From positions 6,272,001 to 6,336,000 of the forward strand of contig CP069300.1 of assembly GCA_016839165.1 (NCBI GenBank): a stretch of 64,000 nucleotides of DNA. The letters run 5' to 3'. Of the stretch, positions 24,522 to 33,567 are shown one piece after another. The DNA comes from Bradyrhizobium sp. PSBB068 (GTDB lineage Bacteria > Pseudomonadota > Alphaproteobacteria > Rhizobiales > Xanthobacteraceae). Each line of letters begins with the position of its first letter. Position 1 is the stretch's first letter. A program made the position numbers and the translations under genes. The notes beneath the pieces were generated by a model. The model worked only from the letters and a program-made list of their open reading frames with translations. It made no database searches and had not been told where the DNA came from.

Positions 24522-24555
24522 CCTGGCCCGCGCTAGATTGTTGGCGCGGGCCAGG
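24522..24555. terminator. Strong bidirectional terminator hairpin
   Basis: CCTGGCCCGCGC and GCGCGGGCCAGG form perfect 12-base-pair arms around a 10-base loop. It lies between two convergent genes (stops at 24498 and 24569), the right place for a bidirectional terminator. Confidence 0.8.
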
Positions 24556-24568
24556 ATGATCTCTCGTA

Positions 24569-26338
24569 TCAATGCCAGCCTTCGCCGGCCTTCAGCGCCG
24601 CCGAGAGGCTGCGCACCGGACGTGTCACCAGCGGCTCGAGGTCGAAGCGCTTCTCGAGCAGCCTGAGGATCGACGTGGTGTCGAAGTCCTCATGCGCGAC
24701 GCCCGACTTGTTGAAGCGCTTGGCGATCAGCAGTGCCGGAATGCGGGTGCCGGGGCCCCACTGATCCGCAGCCTTGGCTTCGGCGCCATGACGGTTGTAC
24801 GGCGGCGGCGGGACGTGGTCCCACTGTCCACCGAATTCGTCATAGGTGATGACGATCAGCGTGTTCTTGCCGTCAGGCCCTTCGACGATCGCCTTGACGA
24901 GATCGACCAGGTGCTGGCTGCCCTCGGATTCGCTGGTGTAGCCGGGGTGCTCGTTCTCCTCGCCGATCGGCTTGATGAAGCTGACCTGCTTCAGCCGCCC
25001 GGTCTTGGCCGCCTGGATGAACTCCGCCTCGTCCTTCAGGTGATCCCTGCGGGCCTGCGTTCCCGGCGCATAGTTGGCGAAGTAGTTCAGCGCCTGGTGG
25101 TGGTACTGGAAGTCCACGTCGGGGCAGTTCGGGAACACCGCATTCGAGTTATGGTTCGGATCGGTGCAGGTGGTGCCGTTGCCGTTGGTCCAGCCGGACG
25201 CGCCGACATCACCATTGGCGTTCGACCAACCGCCCGAATACCATGCCCAGTCAACATGCTTGGCCGACAGCCGATCGCCGATGTTCGGCGTATGCAGCGG
25301 CGGCAGGCGCTTGATGTCGGGCGTGCCCGGCGAATAGGGCTGGTAGGTCGGCTGCGTGGTGTTGACCGCGTAGTCGCCGCAGGCGAGGCCGGCCGGCAGG
25401 CCGGTCTGGTTGCACTTGGCCGTCAGTTGCGCGTCCTTCACGGTGGAGGCCGGCTTGTAGAGCGGCGTGCTGGTCGGCATGCCGTTGGCATCGACGATCG
25501 AGTGGAAGTCGTTGGCGCTGCCGTCGTTCAAGGCACCGACGAATTGCGGCGCTGCGGCCGCGACCAGGAATTGGTGGTTGAGGAACGACCCACCGAAGGC
25601 GCCCTGGAAGAAGCTGTCGGCGATGACGTAGTTCGGCGCGCCGTGGCTGTGCAGATAGGTGTAGATCGGCAGCTTCTTGGTGTCGTAATAGCCCATCACC
25701 AGGCCCGAGGCGTCGCTGCCGGTCACGTAGCGGTTCTGCCGGCCGCCGTTGAGCTGGTACTGCTCGCTGTAGAAGCGGTGCACGATATCCTCGGTGCAGC
25801 CGCCGGGCGCGCCGGTGCCGTTGAGGAAGCCGTGCGCCGCGAAGGCACCGAGCGGCTTCGGGCAGGTGGTCGCCGAGGTCGGGATGAAGTCATTGATCTC
25901 GAACGGCTTGTTCTTGAACGCGCTCAGGATTGCGACCGAGCCCGTATTGTCGGTGCAGGTCGTCGGCTGCGGCGACGGTGAGGTCAGGTTGAGGTCATTC
26001 TGCAACAGGCAGGCATAGACGGTCTGGTTGTCCTGCCGGACCTGCAGCGTGTGGGCCTGATCGGCGTCGGAGGTGCCGTTGAGGTGGTCACGACCGACAT
26101 CGCCCCAATGCCCGTACAGGTTATCGAAACTGTGATTCTCCTGATAGATGACGACGATATGCTTGTACTGATGCACGCCCTCATGGCCGCGGTCGCGCAG
26201 CTCACGCAGCTCGTCGCTGACCTCGTGCTTGAATTCATCAACGATCTTTTCGACCAAATTCTCGGCGTTTGCCGCCGGTGAGATGGCAACGGCGCCAGCA
26301 ACAACTGCGAGCGCCGGAATGGCTCCCCAAAGCCGCAT
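24569..26338 (-). CDS. Exported phosphoesterase (acid phosphatase/phospholipase C, PF04185 type)
   Basis: A 589-residue protein. A signal peptide (LWGAIPALAVVAGAVAISPA, then ANA) precedes the PF04185 phosphoesterase domain. Family hallmarks are HIVVIYQENHSFDNLYGHWG at residues 59-78 (metal-binding Glu-Asn with the N-H-S-F-D core), NYVIADSFFQGAFGGSFLNH in the middle and VITYDEFGGQWDHVPPP near residue 485. The last two supply further metal ligands. It would cleave phosphate esters outside the cytoplasm. A related 687-residue protein is encoded at 28895. It is divergent from a di-heme cytochrome gene, and a type II secretion system lies 8 kb away, so secretion by that route is plausible. Confidence 0.9.
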   Translation of the reverse strand: MRLWGAIPALAVVAGAVAISPAANAENLVEKIVDEFKHEVSDELRELRDRGHEGVHQYKHIVVIYQENHSFDNLYGHWGDVGRDHLNGTSDADQAHTLQVRQDNQTVYACLLQNDLNLTSPSPQPTTCTDNTGSVAILSAFKNKPFEINDFIPTSATTCPKPLGAFAAHGFLNGTGAPGGCTEDIVHRFYSEQYQLNGGRQNRYVTGSDASGLVMGYYDTKKLPIYTYLHSHGAPNYVIADSFFQGAFGGSFLNHQFLVAAAAPQFVGALNDGSANDFHSIVDANGMPTSTPLYKPASTVKDAQLTAKCNQTGLPAGLACGDYAVNTTQPTYQPYSPGTPDIKRLPPLHTPNIGDRLSAKHVDWAWYSGGWSNANGDVGASGWTNGNGTTCTDPNHNSNAVFPNCPDVDFQYHHQALNYFANYAPGTQARRDHLKDEAEFIQAAKTGRLKQVSFIKPIGEENEHPGYTSESEGSQHLVDLVKAIVEGPDGKNTLIVITYDEFGGQWDHVPPPPYNRHGAEAKAADQWGPGTRIPALLIAKRFNKSGVAHEDFDTTSILRLLEKRFDLEPLVTRPVRSLSAALKAGEGWH

Positions 26339-26576
26339 AGTGCTCTCCTGATTTTAGAAAGAAATAGAAATGGAGCTACACGCTATGCAAAACACATTTC
26401 GCTGGGATGACCGTTTTTCGACGCGTGCGCAAACGCGTGAAAAGGTGCAAGCGCGCCGATCATTTTTCTTTCCGTCACATACAGCTCGGCCTGCGGGACG
26501 TTGATCGATCGTCATCAAACCGCAATCAACAGTCGTCTATCCAAACAGATGGTCATTGATGCTGCCGACAGGAAAC

Positions 26577-26592
26577 TGTCACCTCCGTGACA
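26577..26592. promoter_or_regulatory. Palindrome TGTCAC-N4-GTGACA in divergent promoter region
   Basis: A perfect inverted repeat with a CTCC spacer lies between the phosphoesterase (start 26338) and di-heme cytochrome (start 26646) genes. A further GTGACA half-site occurs at about 26633. It could be a dimeric regulator site. I considered a PhoB box because a phosphatase gene is adjacent, but Pho boxes are direct repeats. The rest of 26339-26645 shows no gene. Confidence 0.4.
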
Positions 26593-26645
26593 TCTTCCGA
26601 CGCAGGGCGGCACATTTGCATTGTGACAAGGGGCGTTTTCTAGCG

Positions 26646-28076
26646 ATGGTTTGGGATATTCTGGCGTCCGGCTCCGGAAAATGTCGTTCAGCATCTGGCG
26701 ATCGTGGCGTCGGACCGGTGCGGATCGCGTTGCTGGCGCTTGTCGTTGCCCTGCTGCCATTGCGCGCGACGGCGTTCCCGCTCGGCGGCGACCAGACCGT
26801 GCTGCCGGCCGGCACCGAATTTGCCGAGGACGCGCTGGCGCGGCCACGCGAACTCTTTCATTCCGAGGCGATCGGCGGCCGAAAGTCCTATCTGGTCAAT
26901 CTCGGCGACCTCGCGTTCAACTCGCCCTCCATCCTCGGCGGCAAGGCCCGTCAGGCCGAGATGAGCTGCGGCACCTGTCACGTCAACGGCGCATCGAACC
27001 CGAAGCTGTTCGTTCCGGGCGTATCCTCGCGCCCCGGGACCTTCGATACGACCAGCCTCGTCTTCAACGCGAAGACGTTCAACAGCATCCTCGATCCGGT
27101 CAGGATTCCGAGCCTGCGGGGCGCCCGCTTCCTCGCGCCCTATGGACATGACGGCCGCATCACCTCGTTGCGCGAGTTCGTCTATAATGTCATCGTCAAC
27201 GAGTTTTCCGGGCCGCGGCCGAGCGACCAGGTTCTCGACGGCCTCGTCGCCTATATCAACGACATCGACTTCCTCCCCAATCCGAAGATCGCGCCCGGCG
27301 GCAGGCTCGGCACGCAGGCAAGCGTGGCCGAGCACCGTGGCGAGGCGCTGTTCTTCAAGCCGTTCCCGAAGCAGGCCGAGTTGAGCTGCGCCGGCTGTCA
27401 CATTCCGGGGGGAACTTTCAACGACCAGGTGCGTCACGACGTCGGATCGGGCGGGCTGGTGAAGACCCCGACCCTGCTGAACGCCAATTTCAATGCACCG
27501 TACTTCCACGACGGCCGCTACGATACGTATGAGCAGGTGGTCGAGCATTTCGACCGTGTGTTCGACCTCGAACTGTCGACCCAGGACGTGCAGGACCTTG
27601 TGGCCTATCTGAATGCGGTCGGCGACGGCGAACGTCCGTTCGACAAGGACGGCGTCGTGCTCCGGATGAAGGAAGTGCTGGAGCTCTCGAGCGTGCTCGA
27701 GGCCGCGATCCCGGCCGCCGATACCGCGGTAGTGTCGCTGGCCGTGACCGGGGTCGGCGCCGAGCTGCGCGAATTGACCGAGCACATCCCCGACATCAGG
27801 AACACCTCGATCGGTGGCAAGGACCAGCGGCTGGCGGCGCGTGCGATCCTCAAAGACCTCGTCCTCACGCTGCGCCGCATCGACCTCGAAGTTGCGGCCG
27901 GCCATATCGACGAGGCGATGACGGAGTATCGCAGATTCGCCCAGCTTGTGAATTTCGACGTTCCCGTCGCCTTGAAGAAGGCCGAGCCGTGGTCGCTGTT
28001 CAACAGCAACGTGCATCAAGCCCACTACACCGCGCTCGGCCGGATGTTGCCGGTCACGAGCGGGCAATCACAGTAG
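26646..28076 (+). CDS. Di-heme cytochrome c peroxidase-like exported protein (copy 1)
   Basis: A 476-residue protein with two heme c attachment sites: C108-x2-C111-H112 (SCGTCH) and C248-x2-C251-H252 (SCAGCH). Each is followed by the LAPYGHDGR or APYFHDGR segment typical of bacterial di-heme peroxidase/MauG relatives. The hydrophobic segment IALLALVVALLPLRATA is a signal peptide, so the protein is periplasmic. The ATG at 26646 is preceded by AAGGGG at some distance. A GTG at 26718, directly before the hydrophobic segment, is a good alternative start. A close paralogue is at 31165. It reduces peroxide or oxidises a partner; the electron donor is unknown. Confidence 0.87.
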   Translation: MVWDILASGSGKCRSASGDRGVGPVRIALLALVVALLPLRATAFPLGGDQTVLPAGTEFAEDALARPRELFHSEAIGGRKSYLVNLGDLAFNSPSILGGKARQAEMSCGTCHVNGASNPKLFVPGVSSRPGTFDTTSLVFNAKTFNSILDPVRIPSLRGARFLAPYGHDGRITSLREFVYNVIVNEFSGPRPSDQVLDGLVAYINDIDFLPNPKIAPGGRLGTQASVAEHRGEALFFKPFPKQAELSCAGCHIPGGTFNDQVRHDVGSGGLVKTPTLLNANFNAPYFHDGRYDTYEQVVEHFDRVFDLELSTQDVQDLVAYLNAVGDGERPFDKDGVVLRMKEVLELSSVLEAAIPAADTAVVSLAVTGVGAELRELTEHIPDIRNTSIGGKDQRLAARAILKDLVLTLRRIDLEVAAGHIDEAMTEYRRFAQLVNFDVPVALKKAEPWSLFNSNVHQAHYTALGRMLPVTSGQSQ

Positions 28077-28087
28077 CGCATAGCCCA

Positions 28088-28774
28088 TCACTGCGCGGCC
28101 GGCGGCTCGACCCATACGTCGCTCTGCTGGATCCGGCGGATCAGCGCCTGCGGATCGAACTTGCGCAGGCCCGCGGGAATGTCGAAGCTTTGCGCCGGCT
28201 GCGGCTCGTCCCGGATGTGATCCGCTGATATTACCGTGCCATCCGCGGTCTCGATCTGCACTGGAAAGCCGCGCGCGCGGTCGATCCAGCCTGTGAAACT
28301 TTGTCCGGACGCTCCGGCAATTCGATAGAGTTCGGTGTCGCGCCCCGCGATGGCCTGCTGTCCATCGTGCCGGCAGTGCCACGTCGCGAGATCGACCGGC
28401 GCGGATAGCTGCGCCATCGCCAGCCATTGTCGGCACGGATCGTCGGGATCGACCGGCACGAACAGCCGGGTGAGCGGGCTCGATTGCATCGCATCCATGT
28501 AGACGTGCGCGGCCGGCCGGACGAAATAGGCGGTGGGCCTCGCCGCATCGAGCAGGAAGAAGCCGTCGGGCAGCGCGACGGTCTCGATGCGCGCTTTTCC
28601 GCCCGAGACACGCAGTGTTCCCATCGCGGTTGCCTTGTCGTCTTTCCGCGCGACGAGGTCAGCGGAGAATTGCTGCGCCGTGGCGGGCATCGGCGCAGCG
28701 GCCAGGATGGCGACCGCGAACAGGCTGGCCGCCACGCGGCTGCGCCCCTTGTACGTGTTCTCGTCGCGAGTCAT
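28088..28774 (-). CDS. Exported protein of unknown function
   Basis: A 228-residue protein with a signal peptide (VAASLFAVAILAAAPMPATA). The mature part is mostly beta-strand (FSADLVARKDDKATAMGTLR, KARIETVALPDGFFLLDAAR, TAYFVRPAAHVYMDA), resembling LolA-like or DUF4412-type lipid-binding folds. Two cysteines (in DPCRQW and WHCRHD) could pair. No catalytic motif is seen. It is convergent with the di-heme gene and follows the second phosphoesterase on the same strand, separated by a hairpin, so it is probably transcribed on its own. Confidence 0.7.
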   Translation of the reverse strand: MTRDENTYKGRSRVAASLFAVAILAAAPMPATAQQFSADLVARKDDKATAMGTLRVSGGKARIETVALPDGFFLLDAARPTAYFVRPAAHVYMDAMQSSPLTRLFVPVDPDDPCRQWLAMAQLSAPVDLATWHCRHDGQQAIAGRDTELYRIAGASGQSFTGWIDRARGFPVQIETADGTVISADHIRDEPQPAQSFDIPAGLRKFDPQALIRRIQQSDVWVEPPAAQ

Positions 28775-28817
28775 CGCATATCCCCGGTCGTTCGGCTGAT
28801 CGGCAGGCAGAAAATGA

Positions 28818-28852
28818 CGGCGCCGACCGAACCAATGGTTCGATCGGCGCCG
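28818..28852 (-). terminator. Hairpin after the second phosphoesterase gene
   Basis: Sixteen-base arms CGGCGCCGACCGAACC and GGTTCGATCGGCGCCG pair with one mismatch around a three-base AAT loop. It lies 42 bases beyond the stop of the minus-strand gene 28895-30958 and so probably ends its transcript. Confidence 0.7.
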
Positions 28853-28894
28853 GCCTTGGATGGATTCAAGACCTCGTTCAGGACGAGAGCCCGA

Positions 28895-30958
28895 TCATTC
28901 GGTGTAGGACAGCGTCACCGGCTTGCTGAAGTCGAACGCGTCGAACAGGTCGGAGAGCGCCGGGCTGTTGGTCGGGACATACTCGTTGTTCTTCGCGTAG
29001 CTCGGGTTCGGCAGGTTGTCGCGGCTGCGGTTCGTGAGCGGCTGGAGGCCCCAGTTGCGTTCGATGAACTTCAGAAGCGAAACGTGGTCGGCATAATTGT
29101 GGTTGACCTTGCCGCCCGTCGAATAGGGCGAGAGGATCAGGGTCGGAATCCGCGGTCCGTCGCCGAAGAAGTCGATCGACTGCTGGTAACCGGAGTCCCA
29201 GTAGCCGCCGGCTTCGTCCCAGGTGATGAAGACCGCCGTATCAGCCTTCAGCTCCGGGTTGTTCTCCAGCGCGCTGAGCACGTTCAGGACATAGGCCTCG
29301 AACAGGTCAACCTTCGAGCTTTGCGGATGACCATCGAGCAGACCGTCCGGCTTGCCGAACGACACCGCAGGCAGCTTGTTGTTGTGGATCGCCGTGATCA
29401 GATCGGCAGTGTCCTTCAAGTGGGCCTGACGCACGGCCGGGTTGGCCATGATCGAGGTCGCATACTGGAACGGATTGCAGATCTGGCAGTAGGCGACACC
29501 GAGCGCGTGCGCCGGGTCGGCGACCGCAGCGGCGCTGAGGTTGGGGTTCGACGGATTGGCGGCAACCGCGGCATTGGAGAGCGCCACGGCGTCGTTGAAC
29601 GCGCCACCATAGAACGCCCAGGAGATGTTCTTCTCCATCAGCGCATCGCCGATCGTGCGAACCGACGACGGCGGAACGTTGTTGCCGCCCGACAGCGCGC
29701 CGTTCGGCAGATAGCCCGGGTTGACGTTGTTGAGCATGTAGTAGTGGTTGGGCTTGCAGTTCGGCTCCGCCGCGTAGGGCAGATTGTTGAGATAAGTGAC
29801 GATCGGCTTCACGCCGGGCTGGAAGACATCCGAGCAGTTGCTCCAGTTGCCGTCGACGGTGTAGCGGTTGACCGAGCCCGAAACCGGATTCGGATTGGCG
29901 ATCAGGGTGGACGGCGGCGTCACCGGGTTGCCCTTGCCGTCGCTCCAGAAGGCCGCGTCGCCGGTGCCGAGCATGAAGTGGTTGGCGCCGGTGCCGCCGT
30001 GGAACGATTGGTGGAAGTTGTCGCTCAGGGTGAAGCGATCGGCCAGCATCTTCAGGATCGGGGCCTGTCCCTGCTGGGCGTTGTAGAAGCCCATCGAGTT
30101 GGCCATGCTCTTGTTCGACGCCGAATAGGTCGCCATCACGAACGGGAACAGGTCGTTGAGGCAGCCCGAATTGTTCTTCTTGGTGGCGTTGGCGGCGCTG
30201 CAGTCTTCCTGCTGCCAATCCTGATAGAAGCGATGGGTCGAGTCGCCGGTGTAGTCGTCGTCGCTGATCTGCTCACCCTGCAGCGGGAACGGTCCGTTCA
30301 GACCGCCGGCGCCGGGCACGCGGGTATCCAGCACACCGGTCGGCAGGCCGCTGAAGCCGGTGGTGAGGATGTCGAGATCGGCCGGGTCCATGTCCTTTTC
30401 GACGCTGGCCTCGGCAATCGTCTTGAACGGGGGCGACGTGTCGCTCTGCGCGGTCGGCGTGCCGTTGGTGTTCGGCTGCGGCATCAGGTTGGTCGCGTTG
30501 TAGGGCGACTTCGAGATAGCGGGCGCGCCGATGTAATACGAAGGCTGACCCGCGACCGAGGCCTGCTGCGCCAGCGCGAAGTTCGGTCCCGGCGTTCCAT
30601 CCTCGTTGACGATGCCCTTCGACAACAGGTTGGAGATGGTCTGCCCCTTGCCCTTCGGCTTGTACACACCGAAGGTGTGATCGAGGCCGCGGTTCTCGCC
30701 GATCAGAATGATGACGTGCTTGATCGGCGACGCGGTCTTGCCCTTGTCGCCGTGATCCTTGTCACCGTGATTTTCATGGTTTTCGTGCTTCGCACGATCG
30801 GCTTCTTCGTGCACCTTGTGATTGTGATGCGAACGCCTGTCCCAATCACTGCGGCCGCCCGGGTAGTGAGCGGCATATGCGGCTGTTGCGACGAGCACCG
30901 TTGACGCGATGGAGAGCGCGGTGCTGGTTCGCCAGTGCTTTTTGTAATTCAGACTCAT
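28895..30958 (-). CDS. Exported phosphoesterase with His-rich N-terminus (PF04185 type)
   Basis: A 687-residue protein. A signal peptide (TALSIASTVLVATAAYA) is followed by a strongly His/Lys/Asp/Glu-rich stretch (about residues 40-75: RRSHHNHKVHEEAD, KHENHENHGDKDHGDK) that could bind metal. Then comes the phosphoesterase domain: HVIILIGENRGLDHTFGVYK at about 81-100, FHQSFHGGTGANHFMLGTGD in the middle and VFITWDEAGGYWDSGYQQ near residue 595. It is related to the 24569 protein but longer. I chose the ATG at 30958 (MSLNYKKHW) because it positions the signal peptide; the longer frame adds 45 residues. The substrate is unknown; it is a likely candidate for type II secretion. Confidence 0.9.
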   Translation of the reverse strand: MSLNYKKHWRTSTALSIASTVLVATAAYAAHYPGGRSDWDRRSHHNHKVHEEADRAKHENHENHGDKDHGDKGKTASPIKHVIILIGENRGLDHTFGVYKPKGKGQTISNLLSKGIVNEDGTPGPNFALAQQASVAGQPSYYIGAPAISKSPYNATNLMPQPNTNGTPTAQSDTSPPFKTIAEASVEKDMDPADLDILTTGFSGLPTGVLDTRVPGAGGLNGPFPLQGEQISDDDYTGDSTHRFYQDWQQEDCSAANATKKNNSGCLNDLFPFVMATYSASNKSMANSMGFYNAQQGQAPILKMLADRFTLSDNFHQSFHGGTGANHFMLGTGDAAFWSDGKGNPVTPPSTLIANPNPVSGSVNRYTVDGNWSNCSDVFQPGVKPIVTYLNNLPYAAEPNCKPNHYYMLNNVNPGYLPNGALSGGNNVPPSSVRTIGDALMEKNISWAFYGGAFNDAVALSNAAVAANPSNPNLSAAAVADPAHALGVAYCQICNPFQYATSIMANPAVRQAHLKDTADLITAIHNNKLPAVSFGKPDGLLDGHPQSSKVDLFEAYVLNVLSALENNPELKADTAVFITWDEAGGYWDSGYQQSIDFFGDGPRIPTLILSPYSTGGKVNHNYADHVSLLKFIERNWGLQPLTNRSRDNLPNPSYAKNNEYVPTNSPALSDLFDAFDFSKPVTLSYTE

Positions 30959-31164
30959 TGTCGACCTCAGGGTGTTTGCGGTTAGCAACACCCATTGCTT
31001 AGTGCGACAGTATGACGCATGCTTTTCGCTAACGTGAAAGCGCGCGAGAAATTTCGAAACGTTGAAAGATTTTCTGTGGAGACAACTCTTCAACCGAAGA
31101 GCGAGAAACGCCGAAGCAATTCACGCAACGGCGCGTTGCGCAGATCCACAACGATACAAGTCGA

Positions 31165-32541
31165 TCAGTGCGAGATGTGCCTGGAGCGCATCACCTCGCG
31201 CAGTGCGGCGTAATGCTGGTCATGCACGTCTTGATTGAACAACGACCACGGCTCGGCGCTGGCCAGCAACGCAGGTACCGCCGCAGCCATCAGGTTGCGA
31301 TAATTCCTGAACTCGGTCGCGGCGTCGGCGTTGCGGCCCGCTGCAACCGCCATCTCGATACGGCGCAACGTCAGCACGAGCTCCTTGAGCCCGTTGCGCG
31401 CGAGCACGCGCTGCTCCTCGCCGCCCGACACGCTGGTATTCTTGCGATCGGGATATTGCTCGGTCAATTCGCGCAGCTCGCGCCCGATCGTATCGACCGC
31501 CAGCGCGACGATGTCCTTGTCGCCGGCGGGAATCGCGGTCGCGAGCACCGTCGAGAAATCGTTGATCTCCTTCAGCGTCGCACCGGCCCCATCGCGTTCA
31601 TACGGCTGCACGCCATCGCCGACGGCCGTGAGATAGGCGACGAGGTCGCCCTTGTCTTGCGCCGAAAGGTCGAGCTGAAAGGTCCGGTCGAAATGATCGA
31701 CCACCTGGCCATAATTGTCGAAGCGGCCGTCGTGGAAGTACGGCGCGTTGAAGTCGGCGTTGCGCAGCGTCGGCGTCTTGAACAATCCGCCCGAGCCGAC
31801 ATCGTGCTGCTGGTGGTCGACGAAGCCGGAGGACGGAACGTGGCACCCCGCGCAGCTGAGCGCAGGATCGTGCGGGAACGGCTTTGCGAACAGCGCTTCG
31901 CCGCGGCGCTCCGCGTCGGTGATCTTGCCGGCCAGCCGCCCGGCTGGACCGAGACTCGGATTGGGCAGGAAGTCGATGTCGTGAAGATAGGCCACGATCG
32001 CATCGAGCGTGGCCGGCGACGGCTCGGGTCCGGCGAATTCATTGGTGATGACGTTGTGGACGAAGTCGCGCAGCGAAGCGAAGCGGCCGTCGGCGCCGTA
32101 GGGCGCGAGGTAGCGCGCGCCGCGCAGGCTCGGGATTCGCACCGGATCGAACGACAGATTGTTGGCCTTCGGATTGAACAGCGGGCCGGTGGTGTCGAAC
32201 GTGCCCGGCCGGCTCGACATCTTCGGCATGAAGAACTTGGCGTTGTTCGCACCGTTGACATGGCAGGTGCCGCAGCTCACGCCGGCCTGCCGCGCCACCT
32301 CGCCGAGCAGCCCCGGCGAGTTGAATGCCAGATCACCGAGATTCACCAGATAAGACTTGGCTCCGGTCCGCTCCGACTGGAACACCTCGCGCGGCTTGTC
32401 GAGCGCGTCCTCGTTCAGCTCGGTCGCGACCGGCAGCACGGTCTTGTCGCCGTCGACCGGAAACGCCGCGGCACGTCCGAGCAACGCAAGAGCGATGACG
32501 CCGGAGAGCAGCGCGCCCAGCTGCCGGTGGAACGATGTCAT
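31165..32541 (-). CDS. Di-heme cytochrome c peroxidase-like exported protein (copy 2)
   Basis: A 458-residue protein with a signal peptide (GALLSGVIALALLGRAAA) and two heme c sites: C90-x2-C93-H94 and C230-x2-C233-H234. Between and after them lie YLVNLGDLAFNSPGLLGEVA, RGARYLAPYGADGR and FNAPYFHDGRFDNY, nearly the same as in the 26646 protein. Its start overlaps the stop of the imelysin-like gene (ATGA at 32538-32541), so the two are co-translated. The pairing of a di-heme protein with an imelysin/EfeO-like protein suggests a role in extracytoplasmic iron or copper handling; this is inference. Confidence 0.9.
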   Translation of the reverse strand: MTSFHRQLGALLSGVIALALLGRAAAFPVDGDKTVLPVATELNEDALDKPREVFQSERTGAKSYLVNLGDLAFNSPGLLGEVARQAGVSCGTCHVNGANNAKFFMPKMSSRPGTFDTTGPLFNPKANNLSFDPVRIPSLRGARYLAPYGADGRFASLRDFVHNVITNEFAGPEPSPATLDAIVAYLHDIDFLPNPSLGPAGRLAGKITDAERRGEALFAKPFPHDPALSCAGCHVPSSGFVDHQQHDVGSGGLFKTPTLRNADFNAPYFHDGRFDNYGQVVDHFDRTFQLDLSAQDKGDLVAYLTAVGDGVQPYERDGAGATLKEINDFSTVLATAIPAGDKDIVALAVDTIGRELRELTEQYPDRKNTSVSGGEEQRVLARNGLKELVLTLRRIEMAVAAGRNADAATEFRNYRNLMAAAVPALLASAEPWSLFNQDVHDQHYAALREVMRSRHISH

Positions 32542-33323
32542 CGCGCCTGCGCCTCCAGGGTCGGGCGCTGCAGCCCGAGCTTGGCCGCGGCGCTCTGCAA
32601 CGCGACCACGAGTTCCTCGCTGGTGCGGCGCAGATCGGCGATGTTGACATGGGGCAGGTCCGGCGTGGCGACGATCGCCTGCAGTTGCTCGATGCGGTTC
32701 GTCACCATCTCGTCGAGCTTGCCGTCCACCGTGTTGAGCGCGGCGGAGAAGATCGTGTGATAGGCGAAGTCGATGCCGGCGATGTTGTTGCGCATGTCGT
32801 CCAGCGAGGTGCCGCTGATGCGCGACTCGCCGCCATCGGCCTTGCTCTCGCCGACTTCGTAGGCGAGCCGCACTGTGCCGTCCAGCAGGCCCTGCGGCGT
32901 CAGCTTGATGTCCTTGAGCTTGCCGTGAAGATCATTCAAATGCTCGACGAGGCCCGTCGCATCGGTCGCAACGTCGGTGCTGGCAGCACCGAACAGCTTG
33001 GCCTCGATGGCGTGAAACCCGCTGTCCGCGTTCGGCCAGGCGTCGATCTGTGCATCGAGCTCGGGCACGAAGCCCGCGGTGAACACCTCCGAGCGCTCCC
33101 AGCCGGCGCGCGCCGACAACCAGGCTTTCCTTGCACCGGGCACATCCGCAGCCGCGGCGCGTTCACGCAGCGCACGCGCGCCCGCCAGCGCGCTGCCGAC
33201 GCCCTCGATCAGATACGGCCGATAACGCTCGGCACCGTCCTCGAGAGTGCCTGCACGCGCGGCACGCACGCCTGCCGACGCTGCCAGCAAAACCAGGCAC
33301 GCCGCCACTCGCATCTTGTACAT
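32538..33323 (-). CDS. Imelysin / EfeO-like M75 family protein
   Basis: A 261-residue exported protein (signal MRVAACLVLLAASAGVRAAR). Helical M75 features: KAWLSARAGWERSEVF at about 67-82, PELDAQIDAWP at 87-97, and the family motif G-F-H-A-I-E at residues 102-107 (the conserved GxHxxE). M75 proteins such as EfeO/EfeM bind iron or copper in the periplasm. I chose the ATG at 33323; an in-frame TTG lies two codons upstream and an ATG three codons downstream. It heads a two-gene operon with the di-heme protein, overlapping it by four bases. Confidence 0.87.
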   Translation of the reverse strand: MYKMRVAACLVLLAASAGVRAARAGTLEDGAERYRPYLIEGVGSALAGARALRERAAAADVPGARKAWLSARAGWERSEVFTAGFVPELDAQIDAWPNADSGFHAIEAKLFGAASTDVATDATGLVEHLNDLHGKLKDIKLTPQGLLDGTVRLAYEVGESKADGGESRISGTSLDDMRNNIAGIDFAYHTIFSAALNTVDGKLDEMVTNRIEQLQAIVATPDLPHVNIADLRRTSEELVVALQSAAAKLGLQRPTLEAQAR

Positions 33324-33567
33324 AGTCAACCCACTCGTCTGCCGCGAAGGGCTCGCGGCACATAGCGGAGCGAACTATTGTCGGTATCCTATGCGGATTT
33401 GTGACAGCGCAGACTTTTTGTCGCATCTTTTCTGTTTCGTCATCGCCGATGACGTTCACAATCCCGCAAGCGGATCACGCGGCTGCTGATCAATTGAAAA
33501 TGGACTGTTCAACCCACGCAAGTTGTTGCAACACAATGTGTTCACGCGTCACACTTGTCCCGTCACC

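Noticed and set aside
26450..26650. A PhoB box upstream of the phosphoesterase
   Set aside because: The visible repeats are inverted (TGTCAC/GTGACA), not 11-base-spaced direct repeats of CTGTCA type.
28427..30904. An 825-codon open frame antisense to the second phosphoesterase
   Set aside because: No recognisable domains and arginine/valine-rich composition; the opposite strand encodes a clear PF04185 protein with a signal peptide.
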